Shown piece by piece: positions 32,507 through 42,799 of a stretch of 64,000 nucleotides of DNA (its first letter is position 1; each line of letters starts with the position of its first letter). A program made the translations under genes and the position numbers. Source of the stretch: Platerodrilus igneus. Its lineage: Eukaryota > Arthropoda > Insecta > Coleoptera > Lycidae. The notes below the pieces were generated by a model. It was not told the origin of the DNA. It was given only the letters and a program-made list of their open reading frames with translations, and did not search any database. Location: assembly GCA_036346225.1 (NCBI GenBank), contig JARFIW010001104.1, forward strand, positions 4,490,001 to 4,554,000, read 5' to 3'.

Positions 32507-33106
32507 ATATATATGAAAGTTTTTCAAAGTTTTGTTATTTATGAATCAGCTCTCGAAGAGGAAACGTGTATTTTTTATTTTCAAGGGTTCCAATTTAAGA
32601 AAAGTGATTTCTTTGTTAAGGAATGGACTGTGATACATTTACGCAGCGGACAATGGTGGTATTAAATTCTGGAAATGCCTTTACCTGTCACAAGTTTGAG
32701 CAAAGATTTCCAGAAAGACAACGCGTGGATTGCCAAGAATCTGCATGAATTGACCTGAGGTACACCTTCCACCAACGGATTTTTTACCCAATTTTTAAGT
32801 CTGAGAAATTATACCAGTTTGTGCAACAATATATGTTAAGGAATTGAAGAAAAAACAGTTGGTAAGTACTTTCTTACTATAAACCATGTGCTCAATCTGG
32901 ATCAGTACAACATCCTGGCTATGAAAAAAATAAATAAGGAGAATATCAATTGCTCTTACTGCTTACTACATACCAATAACAATTTAAATTGTGCTAAAAA
33001 TCATGTTATTTTGTTAAGACATATCGTAAATAAATTACTGTACTAGTTACTGTTTTTTAATTATGCGGAACAAATTGCACTAGATCTTCTATTTGAGAAG
33101 AAGTTA
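32507..33106 (+). pseudogene. Remnants of a Maverick-associated ORF of unknown function
   Basis: Fragments in several frames: VIHLRSGQWW, SKDFQKDNAWIAKNLHEL and, near 32930-33030, INKENINCSYCLLHTNNNLN with CAKNHVILLRH. They resemble the ORF at 55391-55884 (IKHNDWVTRNIHGL, NNNLQCAKQNTLLLKKW). The family recurs beside Maverick integrases in this window. Function unknown to me. Confidence 0.45.
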
Positions 33107-33318
33107 TAAATGGATAGATGTTTTGCCTAGAATTATACAGGAATATAACCACGACAAGCGCCGTTCAATAGGAATGACTCCAGTGGTAGCAGAGCGGTAT
33201 CCAGAAAAAATAAAACTTCCGATCGTTGACAATGATGATACATGACGAAAGAAATTTCACCAAGTTGGTGAGACCTTACGTGTATCAAAATATAAAGCTG
33301 TCTTCGACAGATGATTTC
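33107..33318 (+). pseudogene. Second Maverick integrase piece (core end)
   Basis: One frame reads KWIDVLPRIIQEYNHDKRRS, IGMTPVVAERYPEKIKLPIV, then a TGA and KKFHQVGETLRVSKYKAVF. This is the end of the rve core and the start of the C-terminal domain of a Maverick-type integrase. It breaks off at the border of the Penelope-like element. It is not collinear with the piece at 32186, so the two come from different copies or a rearrangement. Confidence 0.6.
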
Positions 33319-33840
33319 ATCTGAACTATAGTACTGAACTGTTTAAATTTTTTCTTAATCTTCTTTGAGAATTAAATCACTCATAGTTGTTAAAATCGTC
33401 TTTATTTGCGCTTCGATCAATGACCTAGGATCGTTGTTAAAATAGTAAAAATTTCAAGTTTGACATTTATGAAATAAATTGAAGGTGACTTTGATTTATT
33501 AATGTTTGCTTTGAATACATTAGGTGAACATTTTAAAGTTTAGATAAATAAGTGCCTTCAATTTGTGTTGCGCCCTGGGAGTGACTTTGAGAGACCCAAT
33601 ACGCTTAACGTGAAATCAACTGATTAATTTTTATATAGTTAAATTTCATATAAATTCAATAACTTGATGATTGGAAAACGTTTTTAGACATGTTTCTATT
33701 TATACGATTGACAGGATGGTTATTAAAGAAGGGTGCAGTTACGTTACCGTAAGGCTTAAGCAGCCGTTTCTTTTATATTTATCTTAAGGAGCAAAACTCA
33801 TTATGATTTAGGCCACATCTGTGGTCGATTTTAACACAGT

Positions 33841-34060
33841 TCTGAAGCGACGCTATGGCGGGTTTACACTTGGTAGATACCAATGGTGTTCTACGAATAT
33901 TTTATATGGTTTTGAGGCGACCGTAAGGCGGGTTTACACTTGTCAGATACCAATACTGTTCAACGCAGATTGTATATGGATCTGAGGTGACCCTATGGCG
34001 GGTTTACACTTGTTAGATAGCAATGCTGTTTAACGAAGATTGCATATGGTTCTGAAGTAA
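33841..34060 (-). repeat. 70-bp minisatellite in Penelope arm (3 copies)
   Basis: Units start at 33841, 33911 and 33981, with a partial one at 34051, exactly 70 bp apart. The core gcgggtttacacttgt is shared. The inverted arm has the same period with landmarks (ctcagaacc) at 36692, 36762 and 36832, so fewer full copies there. Confidence 0.9.
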
Positions 34061-34154
34061 CCCTATTTCATGTTAATATCGCAAGAAAAACCTAGAAAAA
34101 ACCTGCAGTGCTACCTAGATATTGGGAGCATTTGATTTTCATTTGTTATTTCTT

Positions 34155-36602
34155 TTAGTAATGGAATCCATTGTTTACTGAAGTCACGGATTCGTTTGCT
34201 ACGCAGTTATTTTTATGTAGGGTTATATAGGCAGCTTCTTTGATTTTGCGTTTTTGGTGGTTTTCTTCTTTGTCAAAAATTTTTGCATCCTTCCATTTTA
34301 TTTTATGACTGGAGTTCCATGCATGTCGGTTAATCATGGATTTTTTATTTTTTTTATTTTTTATATATGATTTATGTTCTTTTAATCAACTTCAAATGAT
34401 CTGGAACTTTCCCCTATATAACACTTGTTACATTCGCGCGGTATGTTGTAGATGCAGTTTTTTGGACTTTGTATTGCGTTTTTGGGTTTTGTTTTTGTTA
34501 ACTGTGTTCTTAGTGTATTGTTGGTTCATACTGTTTTGATTTTGAATTTGCTTCATATTCTTTGTATTTTTTTCGGAATTTTTTTATGTATTGTATAGAG
34601 AGCATTTTTTATGCGTATGGCTATTTCTGTTTTCTTCTTTTTTCTTTTTTTGGGACTTTATTCATTTCTTTCTCTATTATTCTTTTAGGATACTTTCTTT
34701 TATTTGTGTACATTTGCTTAAGTCTTCCTCTTTCTTTAAAATTTCTTCGTTTGATGATATTAATTTTGCTCTATCATATAGGGTTTTGATAATTGCTCGT
34801 TTGGCACAGTGTGGGTGGTTCAAATTGAAGTTTAAGTATCTGTTTGTGTGTGTTGGTTTTCTGTATACTGATGTATTAATTGTTGTATTGTTTTTGCTAA
34901 CTAGAATATCTAAAAATGGAAGTTTTCCATGTTGCTCCAATTTATATGTGTACCAATAGTTGGCTCTATTTTGTTAATTGAATCTACAAAGTTTTCAATT
35001 AGTTCTGTATTATGAAGCCAAATAGCATACACATCATCTACGTATCTCCACCAGATTAGTGGTTTCAATTGTGTGAAAATTACATCTTTTTCGAATTCCT
35101 CCATAAATATATTACTAAAGATTGGCGATAGTGGACTTCCCATCGTCAATCCGAAGCTCTGTTCTGTAGAATTGGTCATTTATTTGAAAATATGTGGTAT
35201 TGACGCATATATCAAGTAATTCCCTGATCGATGATATACTTAGTTTTGTTCTTTTTTTAAGGTTGTCATCTTTCTGTAGTTTGTTTTTTATAATATTAAG
35301 CGTTTTGTTTACAGGGACATTTGTGAAGAGATTTACTACATCAAAATTTACCATTTTGTGTGTGTATTTTCAATTGTGATGTTTGATAATTTTGTGTTGG
35401 TTGTTTTTTATGAAAGAATTCCTTTTGCCTGCTATGGATTTGTAGTTTTTAGGAGAAATTTTGCTAAAGTATGGCATGGTGAATCTATTGAGCTTACGAT
35501 TTCAAAGATATGTCTTTTTTATGAATTTTTGCTAAACCGTAAAAGTGGGGTGGTTTGCAGTAATGTGGGACATGGTTGCTTCTTTTTTGGTTTTCGAATT
35601 CATTTTTAAATTTATATAGAGTTTTGTATATTTTATTTTCAATTGATTTTGTTGGGTCCGTTTCTAAACTAGTGTAATTCTCAGCGTTTAACAGTTCGTT
35701 GATTTTTGCGTTGTAATCGTTTTTATGCGTTACTACTGTTACATTGCCTTTGTCAGAAAGTACAATTATAATTGAATTATCGTTTTTTAGATTGTGAATT
35801 GCTTTTATTTCGTTACAACTTACATTTGGTTTTATTTTGTGATTCTTTTATATTTCGATTTTGCATCGTACTCTAAATTCGTTTGCTTGATCTTCTTCGA
35901 GTTGATTCACTGTTTTCTCAATACAGCTGATTATTTCAAATGTTGGTATTGAATTTGGTGTTACGGCAAAGTTCAAGTCTTTTGATAGAATTAGTTTTCT
36001 GTATTGTTAATAGTTCTGTTTGATAAATTTATGACGGTGTTAAGTATGTTGTTATTGTTTTTTAACGTTTTAGTTTGCGTGTTACTTTTCTCTATAATAG
36101 ATTATTAAATTTCTTTATGTGAATTTCTTTTTGTCTAGAAAATTCCGATTTGTAGTAGGTATTTGTACTAACGAGAATTTTATCAGAATCATCTTTTGTT
36201 ACCGTTATTCGTATAAAATTTGTAATGCCCTCAATATCTTGTTTTAACTTAAAAAATAATACGTCGGTGGTTTTGAAGCCTTTCTCTCATCATACTATAA
36301 CTTGCTCTTTCAAGAATCCTTAATAGGTTATTGCTTATCTGACCATATTTAATTCTAAATCTTTTTGGTATTATTTCCTTGTTTCTGAATTTTATTAGGA
36401 ACGTGAGCGAATTTTTGGAGTGCGATAGCTTTAGGTTTAGATTGTTTAAGTGTCTAAAACAAATACAAATTTCAGGCCCATGCCTGACTTGTAAATATTC
36501 CCTGTATATTTGTCTTGGTTGATTTTGTATTTTACTTAACGTTCTATGGGAATTAGACCACTCAAAGTTGTTCAAATAGTCTTTATTTAGATTTCGATCC
36601 AT
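34155..36602 (-). pseudogene. Penelope-like RT and GIY-YIG ORF, element 2
   Basis: From the start (ATG at 36602): MDRNLNKDYLNNFEWSN and a basic helical region to 36249. Decayed frames follow to VNFDVVNLFTNVPVNKTL (35354-35300), then GLTMGSPLSPIFSNIFMEEF (about 35150), WWRYVDDVYAIW with the intact catalytic YVDD (35033-35044), LPFLDILVSKNN and SVYRKPTHTNRYLNF (34940-34840). The GIY-YIG domain follows near 34470-34430 (IYNIPRECNKCYIG) and the C-terminal HAWNSSHKIKWKDAKIF block ends by 34155. Frameshifts separate the parts. Confidence 0.8.
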
Positions 36603-36689
36603 GACCTAGGATCGTTGTCAAAATAATAAAGAAAAGCAAACCACAACAAGCATATAGGGAGTATTTACAAGGCAGCTATGGATCTGTAT

Positions 36690-37380
36690 ACCTCAGAACC
36701 ATATACAATCTTCGTTGAACAGTATTGGTATCTGGCAAATGTAAACCCGCTTTACGGTCGTCTCAGAACCATATAAAATAATCGTCGAACAACATCGGTA
36801 TCTGACAAGTGTAAACCCGCCCTAAGGTCGCCTCAGAACCAAGTTAAAATTTACCAAATAGGTAGCTTAAATCATAATGACCTTTCCTCCTTAAGATAAA
36901 TATAAACAAACGGCTGCTTAAGCCTTACGGTAAAGTAATCGCACACTTTTTTAATAACCATCCTCTCAAACGTATAAACAGAAACATGTTTAAAAATGTT
37001 TTCCAATCCCCAAGTTATTAAATCTGTATGAAATTTATAACTATATAAAAATTAATCAGCTGATTTAACGTTAAGCGTATTGGCTACCTCAAAGTCGCTC
37101 CCAGGGCGCAACACAAATTAAAGGCGCTCATTATTCTAAACTTTAAAATTTTTACTTAATGTATTCAAACCAAATACATCAAACATTAATAAATAAAAGT
37201 TACCTTTAATGTGTGTAATAAATGTCAAACTTGAAATTTTTATTATTTTGACAACGATCGTAAGTCATGGATCGAAACGTAAATAAAGACGATTTTAACA
37301 ACTATGAATAGTTTAATTCCCAAAGAAAATTAAGAAGAGTACAAAACAAACCACAACAAACATACAAGGACTGTTTAAAG
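36690..37380 (+). repeat. Inverted 5' arm of Penelope-like element 2
   Basis: Reverse complement of 33345-34065: minisatellite units, taaggcttaagcagccg-type block inverted, cgctcccagggcgcaacaca, and a second ORF start at about 37267 (atggatcgaaacgtaaat) that is truncated near 37380. Confidence 0.85.
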
Positions 37381-37589
37381 TTGTTACAGTGCAACAAACG
37401 TGGCCGACAGCCTGTATATTACAACACTTAGATGAGAACACGATTTTAGGTTGTTTCTACACTGAGGAATAATGGATATCTAAGTTCTTAAGAAAGGAAT
37501 TGTAATAAAGATGTATTTTTATTAAAATGTTTCACAAAATTATAAAAATATAATTTTATTTACAGCCATTAACAACTGTAGTTCAAAAA

Positions 37590-37697
37590 AAGTGTTGGGA
37601 ACATTTTGCGAGTCGGAGGCTGGAATGTCAGACTATGAAGCAAGTGAGTAAGCTAGAGAACTTGAAAACTGAAATGGATAGATTATCATTAGACATA
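37590..37697 (+). mobile_element. RTE-A copy 5, 5' part before the Tc1 insertion
   Basis: Codes for the endonuclease start (GGWNV-like, KLENLKTEMDRLSLDI) and stops at TA 37696-37697, where the Tc1-like element is inserted. The sequence resumes at 39017 (tattagggattagggaagtt, EVRWP-type box). Confidence 0.7.
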
Positions 37698-39016
37698 CAG
37701 TATTGCCCGAAATAAACAGTACTGAAATTGTAATTGTTTTGTATATTTAAAAAATACATATTATTGACACTTTATTATATGTTCCAAATGTGCACCTCCT
37801 CGTTCGAGACAGACTTCATAACGATGTTCTAAGTTTCTGGTCATGTTATTGAATAAGGGTTGTCTCAGGGCTGCGAAGAAGACTCTAACGGCATCCTTTA
37901 ATTCATCGATGGTTTGTGGTGCCCGTTTGAAAAAGGCATTTTTAGCCATGCCCCAAATGTATGCGTCTGAAGGTGTGAGGTCTGGAGAATGTGAAGGATA
38001 AGGGAAGTCAGTAAATCGTGATATGAATTTGCTTGGAAAATGTTCTTGAAGAAATTGACGAATTGCGGCAGCAGTATGGCAAGTTGCCCCGTCCTGCTGA
38101 AAAATTGGTTTTGAAATGCCAAGTTACGTGCACGACAGAATTGACGTAGATCAGGGATAAATCGTGTTAAAATTTGTCTGTACCTCTGTTGATTAAGTGT
38201 GACTTGCCTACCATTCTCTTCGATAAAGTACGGGCCAATGATTCCGTGTCCGGAAACAGCACACCAGACACTCACTTTTTCACTATGTAAAGGAACCTCT
38301 TGAACCTCATCGGGTCTGGCAAAGCCCAGAAATCGATTTGTGCGACGATTCACATAGCCTGACAAGTGAAAATGTGCTTCGTCTGAAAACCAAACATTTT
38401 TCAAAAATTCAGGTTTTTCATACTGTAACGCGAGAATTCTGGCGCAATATTCCACTCTACTGCGATAATCCCGAGGATGTAGTTGTTGATGTACCTGAAT
38501 CACATACGAAAATGTACCCAGCTCCTTCAGGATTCTTTGAAAGGAAGTTCTTTTTAAATCAAGTTGTAACGCTGTCCTTGCCTGGCTGACTTTCGGATTT
38601 TCCAAGATTTGCTCAAAAACACGTTCATGGTTATTGTTGTTGTTAACTGTCCTGGGACGCCCCGAGTTTCCTTTTCGTTGGCACAATACACTACCTGTAT
38701 TTCTAAACTTTTCAATAACCTTCAAAACAAAATTACAGCATTACTTGGAGAACGTTTATTACACCTATGTGTGAATTGATCAGACACGTATAGCAAACTT
38801 GCACCATTATGTCGGCCGATTCCGTATGAACGAAAATAATGCTCTACCAGAAACACTTTCTCCTCTGTACTTAACACCATTTTTAACAATTAGGCCCTAC
38901 TAATTACTTGTTTGAGGTTTACTTGACAGGTCTATACTAGCTAACTTGAGTGTGACAGCGCACGCATAAAAACACCGCCAACTTAGTTTCAGTACTGTTT
39001 ATTTCGGGAAATACTG
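37698..39016 (-). mobile_element. Tc1/mariner element of DD41D type
   Basis: 1319 bp with 30-bp inverted ends (cagtattgcccgaaataaac...; right end 38987-39016 with one mismatch), flanked by TA on both sides (37696-37697, 39017-39018). It lies in the endonuclease region of an RTE-A copy, which is continuous on both sides once the element is removed. The transposase is on the minus strand and broken. Confidence 0.92.
37761..38880 (-). pseudogene. DD41D Tc1/mariner transposase (frameshifted)
   Basis: ATG at 38880 (MVLSTEEKVFLVEHYFRSYG), a shift near 38728, then RKGNSGRPRTV, an HTH region, and WFSDEAHFHLSGYVNRR with the first catalytic Asp. A second shift near 38105 moves the frame to QQDGATCHTA (second Asp) and SHSPDLTPSDAYIWGMAKN (third Asp). 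Exactly 41 residues separate the second and third Asp, counted codon by codon, so it is DD41D, not DD34D. The C-terminus ERGGAHLEHIIKCQ ends at 37761. Family knowledge: DD41D elements (rosa/visitor group) form a separate clade of IS630-Tc1-mariner. Confidence 0.85.
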
Positions 39017-39220
39017 TATTAGGGATTAGGGAAGTTCGGTGGCCAGAGGGGGGGTATTTTTAGAGCGAATACTTTAGGGTAATCTATACAGGATCGGGGG
39101 GAATTAAATTCAGATGTGGAAATAGTTATGCGAAAAAAGATAGGGTACTGTAACAAAACTACTTATAAAAAACGATAGAGTACTCATGTCAAATTAGAAT
39201 GTATACCTATAAATACAGTA

Positions 39221-39620
39221 ATGATACAAGTATATATGCTCATCTCTAGTAACAGTGAGGAAAAAGTAGAAGCGATCTACAAAGATATCGAAAACATACT
39301 AAGTTGCATAAAAGGACATGAAAATTTGGTAACTACGGGGCGTTTTAATGCAGTGGTAGGTGAGGGTAGGGAAGGAGCGGCAGTTGGTCTATTTGGACTA
39401 GGCACAAAAAACGACAAGGAAAATAGGCTGGTACAACTTAGCGAAAAAACAATTTAACCATCATAAACACCTTATTTCAACATCATGCTAGACGACAATA
39501 CACGTGGAAGATGCCAAAAGATATAAGAAGATATCAAATACATTACATTCTTGTTAGACAACGGTTTAGAAATCAAGTAAAAGACTGTAGAAGCTACACA
39601 GAAGCAGATGTAGACACTTA
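39221..39620 (+). pseudogene. RTE-A endonuclease remnant, copy 5
   Basis: MIQVYMLISSNSEEKVEAIY, then TTGRFNAVVGEGREG, where the GDFN box reads GRFN, so its catalytic Asp is replaced. After a shift come RRQYTWKMPK, RYQIHYILV (QIDYI reads QIHYI, another catalytic loss) and QVKDCRSYTEADVDT. Inactive. Confidence 0.75.
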
Positions 39621-40335
39621 GACTTTGAGAAACTAAAAGATATAAATATCTACGAAAGACTTGCAAAAAATTCAAATGAGTTGCTGAAAGATATGGGGCA
39701 AATTTCTGACACTAAGGAAATAGAAACAGAATGGATTAACATTAAATCCGGCTTAAACATTGCAACAAGAGATATTCTGGGGTATACATAAAAGAGAAAA
39801 AGAAAGCATGAATAACAAAGGATATCCTGAATTTAATAGAAGAAAGACAAAAGTACAAAAACAGACCAGGTGTAGAAGGAAAACAGAGATACAAAGCCAT
39901 ACAATGGGAAATTATTCGTAAATGCAGGAAATCTAAAGAACAATGAATTGTTGAAAAGTGCAGAGGCACAAACTGAGATGGAAATAGAAAAGACATACGA
40001 AGTATAAAGACTAATTTAAATGAATTATAGGGATATAAAACCGTTTAGCAAAAACATATGGAGCGTGGAAGGAAATATCATCATAGAAAATGTCGAGAAT
40101 GTGATTAGATGGCAAGAATATAAAGGTGATTTATATGCAGGATAAGAACTAGAAGCACTAGATTCGGACATTGAATAAGATAATTTGGGATATCTTATAC
40201 TTAGAGATGAGTTTGAATTAGCATTAAAGGGTTTTGTAAAGTGGTTAGGCACCGGGTGTATATAAGGTGCAAGTAGAAACGCTAAAAGTCGATAGTTAAG
40301 CGGTAACAGAACGTCTCTTCCAACTTGTAGGCTGT

Positions 40336-41120
40336 ATGTATGAGACAGTCGAGATACCCAAAGATTTCAAACGTAGCATCATAGTCACCATATCAAAAAA
40401 GTTTACGAATAAGTTTGAGTCAAAAATATTAACTAGAATTGTACAAAAAGGAATGGGAAAACGAGCTAAAGAAATACTAAGAGAAGATCATTTTGTATGT
40501 AGGCGAAACAGGAGAACGCGGGAGGCTATTTTGGCTCTGAGGGTGATAATGGAGAAGACAATAGAAAAAGGAGAAAGCGTGTATATAGGGTATGTATGTC
40601 TGGAACAAGCAGTTACCAATATCAAATAGAAAATATGTGTGAAATATTCAAAAAGATTGGAGTGAGTTTTAGGGATAAACGGATAGTGCATAGCTTACAC
40701 AAAGAGCGAATAGCGGTAATAGATATAGAACAAGAACATAGAGAAGTAAATATTAGTAAAATGGTGAGGCAGCTATGTACCCTATCCCCGTTAATTTTTA
40801 GCTTGTACAATGAAGAGGCAATGAATACTGTCAAATGCAGGAATACATTTGGAATTATTAAGCAGAGACAAAAGATTGATATACTTAGATATGCAGCTGA
40901 TATAGCGGTATTAGCATCTAGCAAAGAAGAGTTAGAAACAGCTTTTAATGAAATGGAAACAGTTCTAACAGACAGGTGCGGTATGAAAATTAACAAAAAT
41001 AAAACTAAGGTACTATTATGTAAAGGAGAGGAAAATAAGACAGACATCAGAATACAAATAAGAAAAGAGAACTTACAAGAAGTTAAGGATTTCTGCTACT
41101 TAGAAAGACAAGTATCGTAA
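40336..41120 (+). pseudogene. RTE-A reverse transcriptase remnant, copy 5
   Basis: Two overlapping frames. The first covers fingers (VEIPKDFKRSIIVTISKK, RRNRRTREAILALRVIMEK). The second covers palm and beyond (FRDKRIVHSLHKERIAVIDI, CTLSPLIFSLYNEEAM, QKIDILRYAADIAVLASSKE, MKINKNKTKVL, DFCYLERQ). The catalytic box at 40893-40901 is Ala-Ala-Asp as in the copy at 7746-7754, meaning the first Asp is missing. The VRQGCxLSP motif reads VRQLCTLSP. Confidence 0.8.
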
Positions 41121-41690
41121 GATGGGAAAGTGCTAAAGATATAAAACAAAGATTAGCACAAGGATGTGCTACATTTAAAAAGGAAAAGCAACTACTATGT
41201 TCAAAGGCAACAGACAAAGTTAAGTACAAAAAGCTACTAAAAATGGTATGGGAAGAAAAAAATATGTGGAAAACAATAAAAGAAGGAGCTATAAAATAAT
41301 AGGTCATATTCTATGGCATGAGAGAATAGTGTGGAATATATTAGAAGCAGAGATAGAAAAAAGAGAGATAGAGGTAGATCTAGATTAGATTATTGCACAC
41401 AGATTATTCAAAGATGTAGACTGTGGAAATTTCAGGGAAATGTGTAGCCTAATTCAGAATGGAGGTACGCGCTTCAACCAGTTCCAAGACGGAAAACCTA
41501 ATGACGAAAAAAATAATTGTACTTAAGCCTGATGATTATTATAATTAACTGCATATCTTGGTTTTGCAATATTCTCAACTAATGACGATTGTGCGAAAGG
41601 ATTTATTACAAAACTATTAATTCGGCAAATGTTTAGTGTTGGGAGATCTCGGTAGCTGCAGGTTGCTTAATCTTCATTACATACCTTACA

Positions 41691-41815
41691 TGTGATTTTC
41701 CAGTGCTTCATCCGAAGGTACTACATTAGCCAGGAAGCGAGTTCTTTTGACCCGGAAAATTTTGAATTTTGTCAAACCCTTGCTGTTTCAAACAAGGTAG
41801 GGATCTTAAACATAT
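41691..41815 (-). mobile_element. SINE fragment at the RTE-A junction
   Basis: Begins ttacatgtgattttccagtg directly after cattacatacc and continues with the SINE body (gaaggtactacattagccag, tgctgtttcaaacaaggtag, ggatctt). It stops at about 41815, so the tRNA-like head is lost. Orientation and junction equal those at 9009. Confidence 0.75.
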
Positions 41816-42352
41816 GAACCTCATTAAATGTCACCATCTTCACTAAGAAATTCTTATTTAAATAAAAACGCAAGTTGTCAAATTTGCATATCTGATTCCA
41901 TTCACCAAATTCCATATTCTGAATAATACTTAAATGATATGAACTTCCTAAATACATCGAGGGATACATCAATTTGAAGGGTGTAAATGTTTTTGTTCTG
42001 ACCACTATAATTCTTTTGTAAATTCCAATATAATTTAATAGATTGAACAACCGATTTATATTACAAATACCACTAACAATTGGTTTTGGTAAAAAATTTT
42101 AAAATAGAACTAACGGATGAGCGAATGATTCGATTTAAAAAAATTTGTGCAGATTTGAGTAGCTAAAAAAACAGTTGTGGCGGTTTGATAAGTTACACGA
42201 TGAAGATATCTCAAAAGACAGAGCAATGCTGTTTAGGAATATACAAGGTATGGTTTGTAAAGAGTTGATCTCTAACTCAGTAAGAAGTGGTTCGATTTGA
42301 AAAATTCCAAGAGTTTAAATAACTAAGAAAAACAATATTAATTGACATCTTA
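41816..42352. other. Spacer, no gene seen
   Basis: AT-rich sequence with no recognised element. The minus-strand frame around 41772-42050 has no family features. Confidence 0.45.
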
Positions 42353-42535
42353 CACCATCATCATCATTTTGTTTTCGACCTTACTTAAGGTCGGTTTGAC
42401 GCAGCTCTAACTTCTTTTCTATTCTGTGCTAATCTAAATAGCTCAACATTCCCTTCACAACCTAAATTTCTAATAATATGACTAATATAGTTTGGTCTAG
42501 GTCTTCCTATATCCTTCTATCTTTTTCCTATCCAG
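42353..42535 (-). mobile_element. RTE family B 3' end fragment with (ATG)n tail
   Basis: Minus strand: RT C-terminal codons, then aaggtcgaaaacaaaatg and a short (ATG)n end (plus-strand ccatcatcatcat at 42355). It repeats the last 180 bp of the larger RTE-B copy and lies just beyond its 3' end in the same orientation. Confidence 0.75.
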
Positions 42536-42764
42536 CTGGGTCTACATAGATATTAGCAACCTGATGGTTGTTAAAGAACTCTAACATGTTTAAATGATTA
42601 CCATTTATAAGGAAATGAAATATAACCTGGTTATCCGCTTCAAAAAAGGAAAAGTGTTAAATTATATGTTATGGTAAGGCTTAAGCAACGAAACGCTACC
42701 AACATGCCATACCGCTAACTAATTGTGAGTTATGTCCTGGTGACATTTAGTTAACTGATTTTCA
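42536..42764. other. Spacer between RTE-B pieces
   Basis: About 230 bp separating the RTE-B tail fragment from the large copy. No structure recognised. Confidence 0.4.
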
Positions 42765-42799
42765 TTTTTTTTTTGTTTTGTTTTCAAACTTACTTAAAG

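Larger units (their letters stand above)
33345..37380 (-). mobile_element. Penelope-like element 2 with inverted 5' arm
   Basis: ORF on the minus strand (36602 to about 34155). Downstream, 34065-33345 repeats the leader and ORF start in the same orientation. Upstream, 36690-37380 carries the same leader and ORF start in the opposite orientation. Both arms contain the cgccctgggagtgactttga / gctcccagggcgcaacac block, the gtcattgatcgaa or gtcatggatcgaa start and a 70-bp minisatellite. Tandem leader copies plus an inverted 5' copy are the usual insertion structure of Penelope-like elements. Confidence 0.8.
39017..41690 (+). mobile_element. RTE-A copy 5, main part
   Basis: Continues the copy at 37590: the rest of the endonuclease (to about 39620), linker with LAKNSNELLKDMGQISDTKE, RT (about 40330-41120), C-terminus (about 41380-41500) and 3' UTR (gatgattattataattaact onward). 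It ends at ttacatacc (41690), where a SINE fragment begins at the same junction as at 9009. Non-coding because of many shifts. Confidence 0.8.

Noticed and set aside
34336..34959. Plus-strand Phe/Leu-rich frames resembling membrane proteins
   Set aside because: They are antisense to the Penelope-like GIY-YIG and RT coding sequence on the minus strand.
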